A DNA stretch of 64,000 nt from an uncultured Burkholderiaceae bacterium. GTDB taxonomy: Bacteria > Pseudomonadota > Gammaproteobacteria > Burkholderiales > Burkholderiaceae. The DNA lies in NCBI GenBank assembly GCA_937871985.1, contig CALMPB010000400.1:124001-188000 (forward strand). The letters run 5' to 3'. This document shows, piece after piece, positions 58,092-64,000 of the stretch. The notes beneath the pieces were generated by a model. The model had not been told where the DNA came from. It saw nothing but the letters and a program-made list of their open reading frames with translations, and did no database searches. How positions within the stretch are numbered: position 1 is the stretch's first letter; every line of letters starts with the position of its first letter. The translations under genes were made by a program, and so were the position numbers.

Positions 58092-58424
58092 ATGACCAAC
58101 GCCATCGCTCAACTCGGTTTCCACTCCACCATCGAGTTCATCTTCTTCGTCACCTCGTTCGTGTCCATGTTTGCGGTTCACTACTTCTTTCACAAGGGCC
58201 TGCGGGTCAAGATCGTCTGGACGTTTTACCACGCGTTCGTGGTTGGCATGGCTCGCGGCATGACGCGCCCTTCGCGTTACAACCACCTGATGACCATCGC
58301 CAGCATCGCGCTCTACGCCTATCTCGGCTGGTTCTGGATGGTGGGCTTGACGCTTGTCTCAACGCTCTGGTGCTTGCAGTATCGTCGCTTCGCTGTGCAA
58401 GCCGACGCCATCATCACCGCTTAA
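58092..58424 (+). CDS. Small membrane protein, tandem family copy 3
   Basis: A 110-residue protein with the CCAAATACAAGGATCTACC leader. Three hydrophobic segments (about 13-34, 40-55, 65-92). The charged RPSRYNHLMTIASIALYAYLGWFWMVGLTLVS block matches MERYKVVMISVSAVVTFITLKWFMMVGLSLV of copy 1. Paralogue within one operon; function unknown. Confidence 0.66.
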   Translation: MTNAIAQLGFHSTIEFIFFVTSFVSMFAVHYFFHKGLRVKIVWTFYHAFVVGMARGMTRPSRYNHLMTIASIALYAYLGWFWMVGLTLVSTLWCLQYRRFAVQADAIITA

Positions 58425-58454
58425 TTTCAAATTTCACACACGAGGACTATCATC

Positions 58455-58796
58455 ATGAACATCGCCTTCTACTCCGCCTACGAACAAGTCTTCTTCTACA
58501 TCAGCGCCACGGGCCTGGGTATCCTCGCGCTCATGTGGGCCGCCGGCATCGCGTTCTCGTACTGCCAGAACCTGAACCGCGTGGAGTACTTCCTCAAGGC
58601 CTTCGCGCTCGCCATGGAAAAGCAAAACAAAATCGGCCAGCTGATTGGCGTGCTTGTCTGCCTCGGCGCCTACTGGTTCTGGAACTGGTCGGCAATGGTC
58701 TGGCTGCTGAAGCTGGATATCGCTTTCCTCGTCCTGGTCTTCGCCGTGGCCAAGCTGCGCACCATCAACTTCCGTAACGATAAGGAACTCTCGTGA
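58455..58796 (+). CDS. Small membrane protein, tandem family copy 4
   Basis: A 113-residue protein that begins NIAFYSAYEQVFFYISATGLG, like copy 1, with later segments KQNKIGQLIGVLVCLGAYWFWNWSAMVWLLKLDIAFLVLVF. Same order of helices and charged loop. Its stop overlaps the start of the gene at 58793 (GTGA). Function unknown. Confidence 0.66.
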   Translation: MNIAFYSAYEQVFFYISATGLGILALMWAAGIAFSYCQNLNRVEYFLKAFALAMEKQNKIGQLIGVLVCLGAYWFWNWSAMVWLLKLDIAFLVLVFAVAKLRTINFRNDKELS

Positions 58797-59518
58797 CCCT
58801 GACCTTTTTCTCACCCATCGAAGCTCAGACGTTCTGGGTTGCCCTGTCGGTGTTCACGGCCTATCTCGCGATCTGCGTGACGGGCTGGACGCATCCGTCA
58901 GTGACGGGCAAGTGGTGGCCGATTCGTAAGTTCGTCATCAGCAATAACGCTGAGCGGTTCCTGCTGACCGGGCTTACCTTGGCGGCAGTGCTGGCCTGGG
59001 TGTCGATGCGCGACTACAAAAACACAGTGGCAACGGTAGGAGCATTGCTCTTACTCGAAGTCCTGCGGTTTAACATCGGCGTCAGATGGCATCGCCGTAA
59101 TGATGAAAAGCGTCGTGGTATCCGGGACCCTAAGCGCATCAACTTCACCCAAATCGATGAACACGCAGCCAATCCCGGTGTCGGTGCCGATCACGCCAGT
59201 TACGGTCAATGGCCGGTCGTGACCGACATCTACACTGGTGCGAGGCTATCGCAACGACGAGGAACTGGCAGGCGTGTGCATTACGTACGAGGCGGTGGCG
59301 TGATTACCGTCGTACCCGGGGATTTCCAGAACGGCGATGAGATTCTTCTCACTGCGACCGATGCGCAAGCACTGCTCGTGGCTGATGAAGGGCTGATCTT
59401 CAAAATCTCCGCGCTGCAAGAACCCATCATCGAAGTGGGTGGCACGGCCGCTATCGTCTTTGACGGTAAGGGCTACGCGCACTTGCTTGGCAATCTGAAA
59501 TCCATCATGCGCGAGTAA
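58793..59518 (+). CDS. Membrane protein with soluble C-terminal domain, related to the tandem family
   Basis: A GTG start at 58793 overlaps the previous stop. The 241-residue protein begins TLTFFSPIEAQTFWVALSVFTAY, like the upstream copies, and has about three membrane segments in its first 90 residues. Residues 120-241 are soluble and beta-rich (GVITVVPGDFQNGDEILLTATDAQALLV, PIIEVGGTAAIVFDGKGYAHLL). It looks like a family member fused to a small barrel-type domain. Terminator follows. Confidence 0.65.
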   Translation: MTLTFFSPIEAQTFWVALSVFTAYLAICVTGWTHPSVTGKWWPIRKFVISNNAERFLLTGLTLAAVLAWVSMRDYKNTVATVGALLLLEVLRFNIGVRWHRRNDEKRRGIRDPKRINFTQIDEHAANPGVGADHASYGQWPVVTDIYTGARLSQRRGTGRRVHYVRGGGVITVVPGDFQNGDEILLTATDAQALLVADEGLIFKISALQEPIIEVGGTAAIVFDGKGYAHLLGNLKSIMRE

Positions 59519-59524
59519 TGCCGC

Positions 59525-59557
59525 CGGGAGAGGGGGTTAGCCTCCTCTCCCGAGTTT
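59525..59557 (+). terminator. Rho-independent terminator
   Basis: CGGGAGAGGGGG (59525-59536), loop TTAG, CCTCCTCTCCCG (59541-59552) with one G-T pair, then AGTTT. Confidence 0.8.
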
Positions 59558-59607
59558 ACCCGATCCTTCTTTTTTATATCCCTGCCTACTTTTGTGGAGA
59601 GGCTGTT

Positions 59608-59850
59608 ATGACCGAGCGCGTGCTCACTGAAGAACAACTGGCTCGTTTGAACGAGACCGAACGCGGAAGATTGCTGAGCCTGGTGAAAGTGCTGGGTGTC
59701 ATCAGTTCGGCTGAAGCGCTGCAATGTGCGCTGGATGCAGACCAGACCCTCCAGTCCCTGCCCAAGTCGGATCCGGCGTACTCGCGGTTTTACCGTGAGA
59801 GCGAAGGCTACCTGCAATTTGCAGCACTGCTCGAACGCGCCGGGCTGTAA
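59608..59850 (+). CDS. Hypothetical small helical protein
   Basis: Start at ATG 59608 behind TGGAGAGGC; the frame back to 59518 crosses the terminator. The 80-residue product is helical (EEQLARLNETERGRLLSLVKVLGVISSAEALQCAL) and acidic. No motif recognised. Confidence 0.6.
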   Translation: MTERVLTEEQLARLNETERGRLLSLVKVLGVISSAEALQCALDADQTLQSLPKSDPAYSRFYRESEGYLQFAALLERAGL

Positions 59851-59896
59851 AAGCAGTACCCAACCGTTACTGATGTAAACCAAGGAGTCTGCGATC

Positions 59897-60016
59897 ATGA
59901 CCAAGCAAACCTTCAAAGCGTGGTGCCAAATCATCGTTGGCACGATAGCGCTCTTTGCATCGTTGGCAATGATTGTGGTCGCAGAAGCGTACCCAAGCTT
60001 ATTGGGCTGGCAGTAA
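59897..60016 (+). CDS. 39-residue membrane peptide
   Basis: ATG 59897 follows AAGGAGTCTGCGATC. The peptide has one hydrophobic helix (CQIIVGTIALFASLAMIVVAEAY, about residues 10-32; shown in part) and short polar ends. The ribosome site and the following gene 17 bases away support it. Function unknown. Confidence 0.58.
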   Translation: MTKQTFKAWCQIIVGTIALFASLAMIVVAEAYPSLLGWQ

Positions 60017-60033
60017 AGCCAAAGGCGGTTACG

Positions 60034-60333
60034 ATGAAAATGGCAAAAGCAGTTATCCTTTGTTTGGCCGTACTGGGTAGTGCCCAGGCGGCTCCTATGC
60101 CCGAGTACGAACCGAGTCCGGAGATGGTGCGAATCATTGACCGGGCCGTCGCACAGGGCGCGCATCTCATCCACTGCGAAGCGGGTAAATGCGTGGACAT
60201 CACGCTGAACATGCAGCCGGTGGAAGGTTCGAGCGTGGACGGCATTTTCGTTGTCTTTCCCGATGACCCGAAGTATGCGGTGATCGAGCAACAAACGCAG
60301 CAAGCCCTGGCGCGCTTGGCTCGCCGGGACTGA
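60034..60333 (+). CDS. Small exported protein
   Basis: Start chosen at ATG 60034; the longer frame to 59920 overlaps the 39-residue gene. The 99-residue product has a signal peptide (KMAKAVILCLAVLGSAQAA, cleavage near Ala20). The mature part has two cysteines (HCEAGKC) that may pair in the periplasm, and a strand-rich middle (VDITLNMQPVEG, DGIFVVFPDD). Last gene before a terminator. No family recognised. Confidence 0.65.
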   Translation: MKMAKAVILCLAVLGSAQAAPMPEYEPSPEMVRIIDRAVAQGAHLIHCEAGKCVDITLNMQPVEGSSVDGIFVVFPDDPKYAVIEQQTQQALARLARRD

Positions 60334-60344
60334 AGCGGCATAAA

Positions 60345-60367
60345 GGGATAGGGCGAACCCTTATCCC
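60345..60367 (+). terminator. Terminator hairpin
   Basis: GGGATAGGG (60345-60353), loop CGAA, CCCTTATCCC (60358-60367) with a one-base bulge, then ATAAAAA. GGCATAAA precedes it (60337-60344). Confidence 0.65.
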
Positions 60368-60377
60368 ATAAAAATTC

Positions 60378-60410
60378 AACTATATATTCCATACATGGAG
60401 TGGTTAGTGA
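60378..60410 (+). promoter_or_regulatory. Promoter-like element TATATATTCC
   Basis: TATATATTCC (60381-60390) directly follows the terminator and lies 57 bases before the ATG at 60447. It is a looser copy of the ACATATTC/TATATTAC element and lacks the GGTGAGA part, having ATGGAGTGG instead. Confidence 0.45.
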
Positions 60411-60446
60411 AACCCAACTCCTTTTTCACCTTTCTCTGAGAGCATC

Positions 60447-61013
60447 ATGATCGAAAACAAAAATACCAAAGTCCTCCTGGAAACCACGCTGGGCAACATC
60501 ACTCTCGAACTGGATGATGCGCGGGCACCCAAGACGGTGGCGAACTTCCTGTCGTACGTGAAGGACGGCTTCTACCACGGCACGATCTTTCACCGCACCA
60601 TCCCGAGCTTCATGATCCAGGGCGGGGGCTTCAAAACGAAGGTCGAAGACAACGTCACGCGAATGGTGCAAAAGCCGGCGCGTGGTCCGATCGAAAACGA
60701 AGCCAACAATGGTCTGCGCAACAAGCGCTACACCATCGCCATGGCTCGCACGAGCGATCCGCACTCGGCCAGCAGTCAGTTCTTCATCAACACGGTGGAC
60801 AACGACTTCCTGGACTTCACGGCGCCAACGCCCAACGGCTGGGGTTACGCGGTCTTCGGTAAGGTCGTCGAAGGCCAGGCCGTGGTCGATGCCATCTCAG
60901 CCATCCGCACCACGACCAAGGGCTTTCACCAGAACGTGCCGGTGGAAGACGTCACCATCATCCGCGCGGTCGTCATCGACGACGCGCAAGCTCCTCAAAC
61001 CGAGGCCGCATAA
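60447..61013 (+). CDS. Cyclophilin-type peptidyl-prolyl isomerase
   Basis: A 188-residue enzyme that isomerises peptide bonds before proline. It has the cyclophilin core: [14 protein letters not shown] (about 50-63, with the catalytic Arg), [28 protein letters not shown] (about 92-111) and [19 protein letters not shown]. Length and the lack of a signal peptide fit a cytoplasmic PpiB-type protein. Cyclophilins are uncommon in phages. Folding of a virion protein or capture of a host protein are possible tasks. The next gene starts on its stop (TAATG). Confidence 0.93.
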   Translation: MIENKNTKVLLETTLGNITLELDDARAPKTVANFLSYVKDGFYHGTIFHRTIPSFMIQGGGFKTKVEDNVTRMVQKPARGPIENEANNGLRNKRYTIAMARTSDPHSASSQFFINTVDNDFLDFTAPTPNGWGYAVFGKVVEGQAVVDAISAIRTTTKGFHQNVPVEDVTIIRAVVIDDAQAPQTEAA

Positions 61014-61453
61014 TGAGCGAACTGGAACAGGATCAACTCCAAGAACTCGCCCAGCAAGCGCACGAGCGCGTCGCCAACCAAACGGTGACGGCACTCTCGC
61101 AAACGGTCAAGGCACTGGAAGCAATTCCGCACGTCAAGCCCGCCCCGGCTGAGCCCCGGCCTGCTGGCTGGCATTTCTTCCAGACGCGTATCTGGGCGTT
61201 GACGCTGGATGTCAATCGCCTGCGCCAAGCCGAAGCGATGCTGCGCCAGCATCCGCAAGGCAAACTCATCCTGGAGATGCGCCAGTACAAGCTCCTGGAG
61301 CACAACGCGATGCGCTCGCTCGATGACGTTGCGGACTACATCGGCGACGATGCGTTCGACAGCTACGTGGAGCGTGCCCAGGCCGAGCTGAACAAGGTCT
61401 TCGATTTCATGCGTCAGCAGTCCGGGGCTCCGGGCGTGGCCGTGGAAAGCTAA
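61013..61453 (+). CDS. Hypothetical helical protein
   Basis: A 146-residue soluble protein, mainly helical, with a proline-rich linker near residue 40-50 (HVKPAPAEPRPAG) and WHFFQTRIWALTLDVNRLRQAEAMLRQ. It is translationally coupled to the cyclophilin, so a functional link or client relation is possible. No family recognised. Confidence 0.6.
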   Translation: MSELEQDQLQELAQQAHERVANQTVTALSQTVKALEAIPHVKPAPAEPRPAGWHFFQTRIWALTLDVNRLRQAEAMLRQHPQGKLILEMRQYKLLEHNAMRSLDDVADYIGDDAFDSYVERAQAELNKVFDFMRQQSGAPGVAVES

Positions 61454-61534
61454 GTACCCAGCCTCTCGCCTTTCTGAAAAGGAGGGTGAGGGGATGTGTA
61501 TTCACATCGACTCTACTAATAAGAGGAAGTAAGC

Positions 61535-62056
61535 ATGGACGAAATAGGTGACATTATTACTCTGGGTGAGGAGCGCAACCACGCGCACAACCTCGAAAAC
61601 GCGAAAGTCGATGCACTGGGGCGTGTAGTGATATCCACCCTTATCTGCTCAGTACTGGGCTGGCTCTGGTACGGTGCGGCCAAGCATTTGATCTGGGGCA
61701 CGACTAAGGCCGAGATCTTCTGGCCGGTTGCAATCATTGCGTGTCTTGCGCTTTTTCTGATGTCGGTCAAAGCACTCACTTCGCTTTACATCGGCTGCGC
61801 AGGGTTTCTGAATCCGGCGCTTTACGCAGCCTGGCAAGAGCGCCGCGCCAATCAAAAGGCATTGGATCAAGATCTTGCCTTGCAGGATGCGCAACGTCAT
61901 ATAGACGAGCGTGAAGCGCGCGAAGCTCGGGTACTGTCCAAGGCTTGGACAATGCGTGAACAAGAACGTATGGATAAAGCCCGAGCCCTCGCCACACCGA
62001 AACCCACGTATCGACGGTGCTTACCCAAGAACCCGCGCATGCGAAAACGCCGTTAG
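61535..62056 (+). CDS. Two-pass membrane protein with charged tail
   Basis: A 173-residue protein with AGAGGAAGTAAGC upstream. Two membrane helices (about 31-48 VVISTLICSVLGWLWYG and 63-83 WPVAIIACLALFLMSVKAL) followed by a long charged helix (QEREAR- and RREQERMDKAR-type sequence, about 100-150) and a basic end. No family recognised. The 61454-61534 gap holds an imperfect CCTC..GAGG hairpin. Confidence 0.62.
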   Translation: MDEIGDIITLGEERNHAHNLENAKVDALGRVVISTLICSVLGWLWYGAAKHLIWGTTKAEIFWPVAIIACLALFLMSVKALTSLYIGCAGFLNPALYAAWQERRANQKALDQDLALQDAQRHIDEREAREARVLSKAWTMREQERMDKARALATPKPTYRRCLPKNPRMRKRR

Positions 62057-62108
62057 TCTAGGTCCAATTACTGTGTAGGTCCGTTTGAAACCACACAGGA
62101 GCAAGCCT

Positions 62109-62267
62109 ATGACTGTCGGAACCATCTTGCTGATCGTCCTGATTCTGCTACTGGTCGGAGCGATTCCGGCTTGGCCGCATTCCAGGGCGTGGGGCTACCA
62201 CCCGGTGGGTGGGTTGGGTCTCGTACTGGTAATCGTCTTGATACTGGTATTGACTGGACACCTCTAG
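62109..62267 (+). CDS. DUF3309 small membrane protein
   Basis: Start at ATG 62109 with AGGAG 8 bases upstream. The 52-residue protein matches DUF3309: TVGTILLIVLILLLVGAIPAW, then PHSRAWGYHPVGGLGLVLVIVLILVL. Two hydrophobic helices flank a conserved WPHSRxWGYxPxGGLG loop. The family is a short membrane protein found widely in Proteobacteria, of unknown function; a phage copy implies acquisition from the host lineage. Single gene between a gap and a terminator. Confidence 0.9.
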   Translation: MTVGTILLIVLILLLVGAIPAWPHSRAWGYHPVGGLGLVLVIVLILVLTGHL

Positions 62268-62293
62268 TCGATAGCGGTGAAAACGTAACTACC

Positions 62294-62326
62294 CCGGGGG
62301 CCAAAAACTCCCGGGCTTTTATGCCG
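62294..62326 (+). terminator. Rho-independent terminator
   Basis: CCCGGGGG (62294-62301), loop CCAAAAA, CTCCCGGG (62309-62316), then CTTTTATGCC. One G-T pair. TTTATGCC at 62319-62326 is the recurrent tail. Confidence 0.82.
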
Positions 62327-62382
62327 AAAGGCTGAGGAAATAAAAAAATGGGACGGCACAACGGCGGACGGTGATCGCCCTA

Positions 62383-62410
62383 CTCCTATGAGGGAAATTC
62401 CTCACAGGAG
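62383..62410 (+). promoter_or_regulatory. RBS-sequestering hairpin
   Basis: CTCCT (62383-62387) pairs with the Shine-Dalgarno AGGAG (62406-62410), and TGAGG (62389-62393) with CCTCA (62400-62404), separated by one A-C mismatch around a GAAATT loop. The 10-bp helix fully covers the ribosome site of the gene at 62419. There is no T tract. It should repress translation until melted or bound. Confidence 0.6.
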
Positions 62411-62418
62411 AAAACAAG

Positions 62419-62862
62419 ATGTCGTCTTTTACCAGGTTTGACACCGATATGTCCGTCTCGTACGCGAGCCGAGCATCCAAAGAGCAGGGCCGCGATCTCT
62501 GGGTCGTGAACCAAGCCTTCCAGTTCTATACGGGACCGGAATCCGAGCGCGGCTGGATTACCGTGCCGCAGGGGTTCCTGACCGACGGTGCTTCGATTCC
62601 GCGACCGCTTTGGATGCTGTTGCCACCATGGGGTCGCTACGGCCAAGCGGCAGTGCTGCACGATTACCTCGTCGAAGGTGGCGTGATCGCCTACGAAAGC
62701 CATACGGAAAAGCCCACCCGTGCTGAAGCTGACCGGATCTTTCTGGAAGCAATGACGGTGCTGGAAGTGAATGTCTTTACCCGCTACGCCATGTACGCTG
62801 GGGTGCGGGCCTGGGCTTGGGTCAAACAGTTTCTCGAACAACGAAAACAACAACCTTCTTAG
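62419..62862 (+). CDS. DUF1353 family protein
   Basis: A 147-residue protein with the DUF1353 pattern: VPQGFLTDGASIPRPLWMLLPPWGRYGQAAVLHDYL (about 51-86), then TRAEADRIFLEAMTVLEV and MYAGVRAWAW. The conserved TDGAS, HD and RxxAD residues suggest a metal-dependent or peptidase-like fold, but the activity is unknown. DUF1353 genes are frequent in phages, often near lysis or tail genes. Its ribosome site is held in the hairpin at 62383. Confidence 0.88.
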   Translation: MSSFTRFDTDMSVSYASRASKEQGRDLWVVNQAFQFYTGPESERGWITVPQGFLTDGASIPRPLWMLLPPWGRYGQAAVLHDYLVEGGVIAYESHTEKPTRAEADRIFLEAMTVLEVNVFTRYAMYAGVRAWAWVKQFLEQRKQQPS

Positions 62863-62871
62863 GAGCGCAGT

Positions 62872-63294
62872 ATGAATGGCGATTACACGCACGTCTCGAA
62901 ACTCATGGACATGGACGCACTGCTCGATGAAGCAGCTCGTGAGCTTGCCGATATGCTGGAGGAAGCCTACAAGTCGGGCGATCCGCAACGCGTCGAACAG
63001 GTCCTGCTCGCGCACGGCATGCGGCTGCGCCAAACCGGCAAGTCCAACATGCTGGGTGAAGTCACCAACCGTGCACTCATTCTCGTCGCTACGCGCCGGG
63101 GTGAAAGCATCCCCGAGGAATTCGAGCCGCTGCAAGACTGGCTCATCCTCTACAAGGAAACGCATCTGAAGTCTGAGCATGGCGGCGCATCGCTTTGCTT
63201 TCTGTGCCAGGCCAAAGACAAAGCACATGCCATCGAGCAGTGCAAAGACGCCAACCCGGGCTGCGAAATCCGTAACGCATACTTGCGCCAGTAA
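62872..63294 (+). CDS. Hypothetical protein
   Basis: A 140-residue protein 9 bases after the DUF1353 gene, behind TTAGGAGCG. Helical and acidic N-terminal half (MDALLDEAARELADMLEEAYKSGDPQRVEQVLL); C-terminal half has cysteines in CFLCQ and GCEI and two others. No family recognised. Confidence 0.6.
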   Translation: MNGDYTHVSKLMDMDALLDEAARELADMLEEAYKSGDPQRVEQVLLAHGMRLRQTGKSNMLGEVTNRALILVATRRGESIPEEFEPLQDWLILYKETHLKSEHGGASLCFLCQAKDKAHAIEQCKDANPGCEIRNAYLRQ

Positions 63295-63301
63295 TCGCCA
63301 G

Positions 63302-63333
63302 CGGACGGGCTAAACCCCCGTCCGTTTTATGCC
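63302..63333 (+). terminator. Rho-independent terminator
   Basis: CGGACGGG (63302-63309), loop CTAAACC, CCCGTCCG (63317-63324), then TTTTATGCC. TTTATGCC spans 63326-63333. Confidence 0.88.
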
Positions 63334-63382
63334 CTCTCTCTTTACTACACCGTTACACCTACTCTAAATACAAGGATCCAAC

Positions 63383-64000
63383 ATGGATAAGCAATACACC
63401 GTTTTCAATCTCGAACCGATCCACCAAATGGGCGTGCAGCTCTTGCTGCTGGATGTGGATGCCAAGCCGGATGAAGTGAAGTTCGACGCCGCCACCGATG
63501 TGCCGCAAGACATCCTGCACTTCATGGATCGTCACGACGGTATCAAGCCCGAACAGCGCCATGCTTTCGTTCGTGTGACGAACGTGCCGGCCAAGCTCTC
63601 GGACGTACCCTTCGAAGCAGACGCGCGCTTCGCCGCAGCCAGCATCGCTGAACGCATCACGTTCGAAGTCTTCCGCATTCTGCGCGACGCGCTCAACCCG
63701 GTGGAAGGCAGCGGTGGTTCCGACTTCACTCGCGCGATCGGTGGCAACCTCAGCAGCGAAGAAACCAACGTGTTCTTCCAATCGATGGCCAGATCGCTCC
63801 CGGCCGCCCTGGAGTTTCAACCGATGACCCCGGGCAAGGATACGTATCGGGTGATGCGTTCGGAAATTCATGTCGAAGGCAAGCACGATCACACCGACTA
63901 CACCATCATGCGGGTGGCGCAGGACGGCGTCTCCAAGCCGGACGTGCTGGATGTGCGCTTTGCCAGCCCCAAAGAACTGGAGCAAATGCGTACGGCCAAA
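63383..64000 (+). CDS. Hypothetical protein, cut by window end
   Basis: ATG 63383 follows the recurrent TAAATACAAGGATCC leader. The frame is open to the window end, giving 206 residues so far. Alternating strands and helices (MGVQLLLLDVDAKPDEVKF, PEQRHAFVRVTNVPAKLSDVPF, ARFAAASIAERITFEVFRILRDAL). C-ending codon use suggests good expression. No motif seen in the available part. Confidence 0.65.
   Translation, partial: MDKQYTVFNLEPIHQMGVQLLLLDVDAKPDEVKFDAATDVPQDILHFMDRHDGIKPEQRHAFVRVTNVPAKLSDVPFEADARFAAASIAERITFEVFRILRDALNPVEGSGGSDFTRAIGGNLSSEETNVFFQSMARSLPAALEFQPMTPGKDTYRVMRSEIHVEGKHDHTDYTIMRVAQDGVSKPDVLDVRFASPKELEQMRTAK

Noticed and set aside
1..64000. CRISPR array, insertion sequence, integrase or attachment site
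   Set aside because: No regularly spaced direct repeats, transposase or recombinase motifs were seen on either strand.

Overview
The window is part of a large tailed-phage (Caudoviricetes) genome, most likely a jumbo phage of a Gram-negative proteobacterium. The evidence is dense one-directional coding with short gaps and ATGA/TAATG junctions, a long run of paralogous virion proteins, a phage-borne nucleotide-synthesis set (thymidylate kinase, thymidylate synthase, DHFR, dCTP deaminase), and host-like genes (DUF1289, DUF3309, a dCTP deaminase very close to betaproteobacterial/pseudomonad enzymes). Intergenic motifs resembling TATATTAC, the early-promoter core known from phiKZ-like phages, suggest a relative of that group. 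This is inference; no RNA polymerase or capsid gene lies in the window to confirm it. No tRNA, CRISPR or insertion sequence was found.

Region 1 (1-14.5 kb) is a virion and tail-decoration module. At least nine genes share an N-terminal domain with an LVxLIN-type start and an LHYxV-type end. Some copies carry LamG-like (concanavalin-fold) modules, one is split into two genes, and three further genes form a second paralogous family. It ends with a propeller-like protein and a DUF4376-type protein followed by a strong terminator.

Region 2 (14.6-25.7 kb) begins at a promoter-like element and mixes small unknown genes with tmk, thyA and folA. Between 20.4 and 23.0 kb lie a NADAR-family gene, an Acb2/Tad1-hairpin-like gene and a gene whose C-terminal half resembles DUF2829/Tad2. 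This looks like a compact counter-defence cluster aimed at nucleotide-signal and ADP-ribose immunity; two unknown genes lie in or beside it.

Region 3 (25.8-54.1 kb) holds about fifty small or medium genes in operons separated by hairpin terminators. Recognisable products are an HNH/homing-type protein, a BCS1-like AAA ATPase, a Nudix-domain protein, a DUF1289 protein, a DHH phosphoesterase, a QueC-like PP-loop enzyme, an AT-hook protein, a proteasome-like (Ntn-hydrolase) protein, an SLT lytic transglycosylase and an enlarged dCTP deaminase. Two noncoding stretches (36.9-37.0 and 37.7-38.0 kb) show strong RNA-fold potential.

Region 4 (54.1-64 kb) opens with the only minus-strand gene, a virion or tail-fibre-like protein that converges on the preceding operon. 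Then follow small unknown genes, a tandem family of small multi-pass membrane proteins, a cyclophilin, DUF3309 and DUF1353 proteins (the latter behind an RBS-sequestering hairpin), and a gene cut by the window end.

Transcription seems to be organised by three recurrent signals: ACATATTC/TATATTAC elements in gene-start gaps, hairpin terminators framed by GGCATAAA...TTTATGCC, and an AAATACAAGGA leader directly before many start codons.
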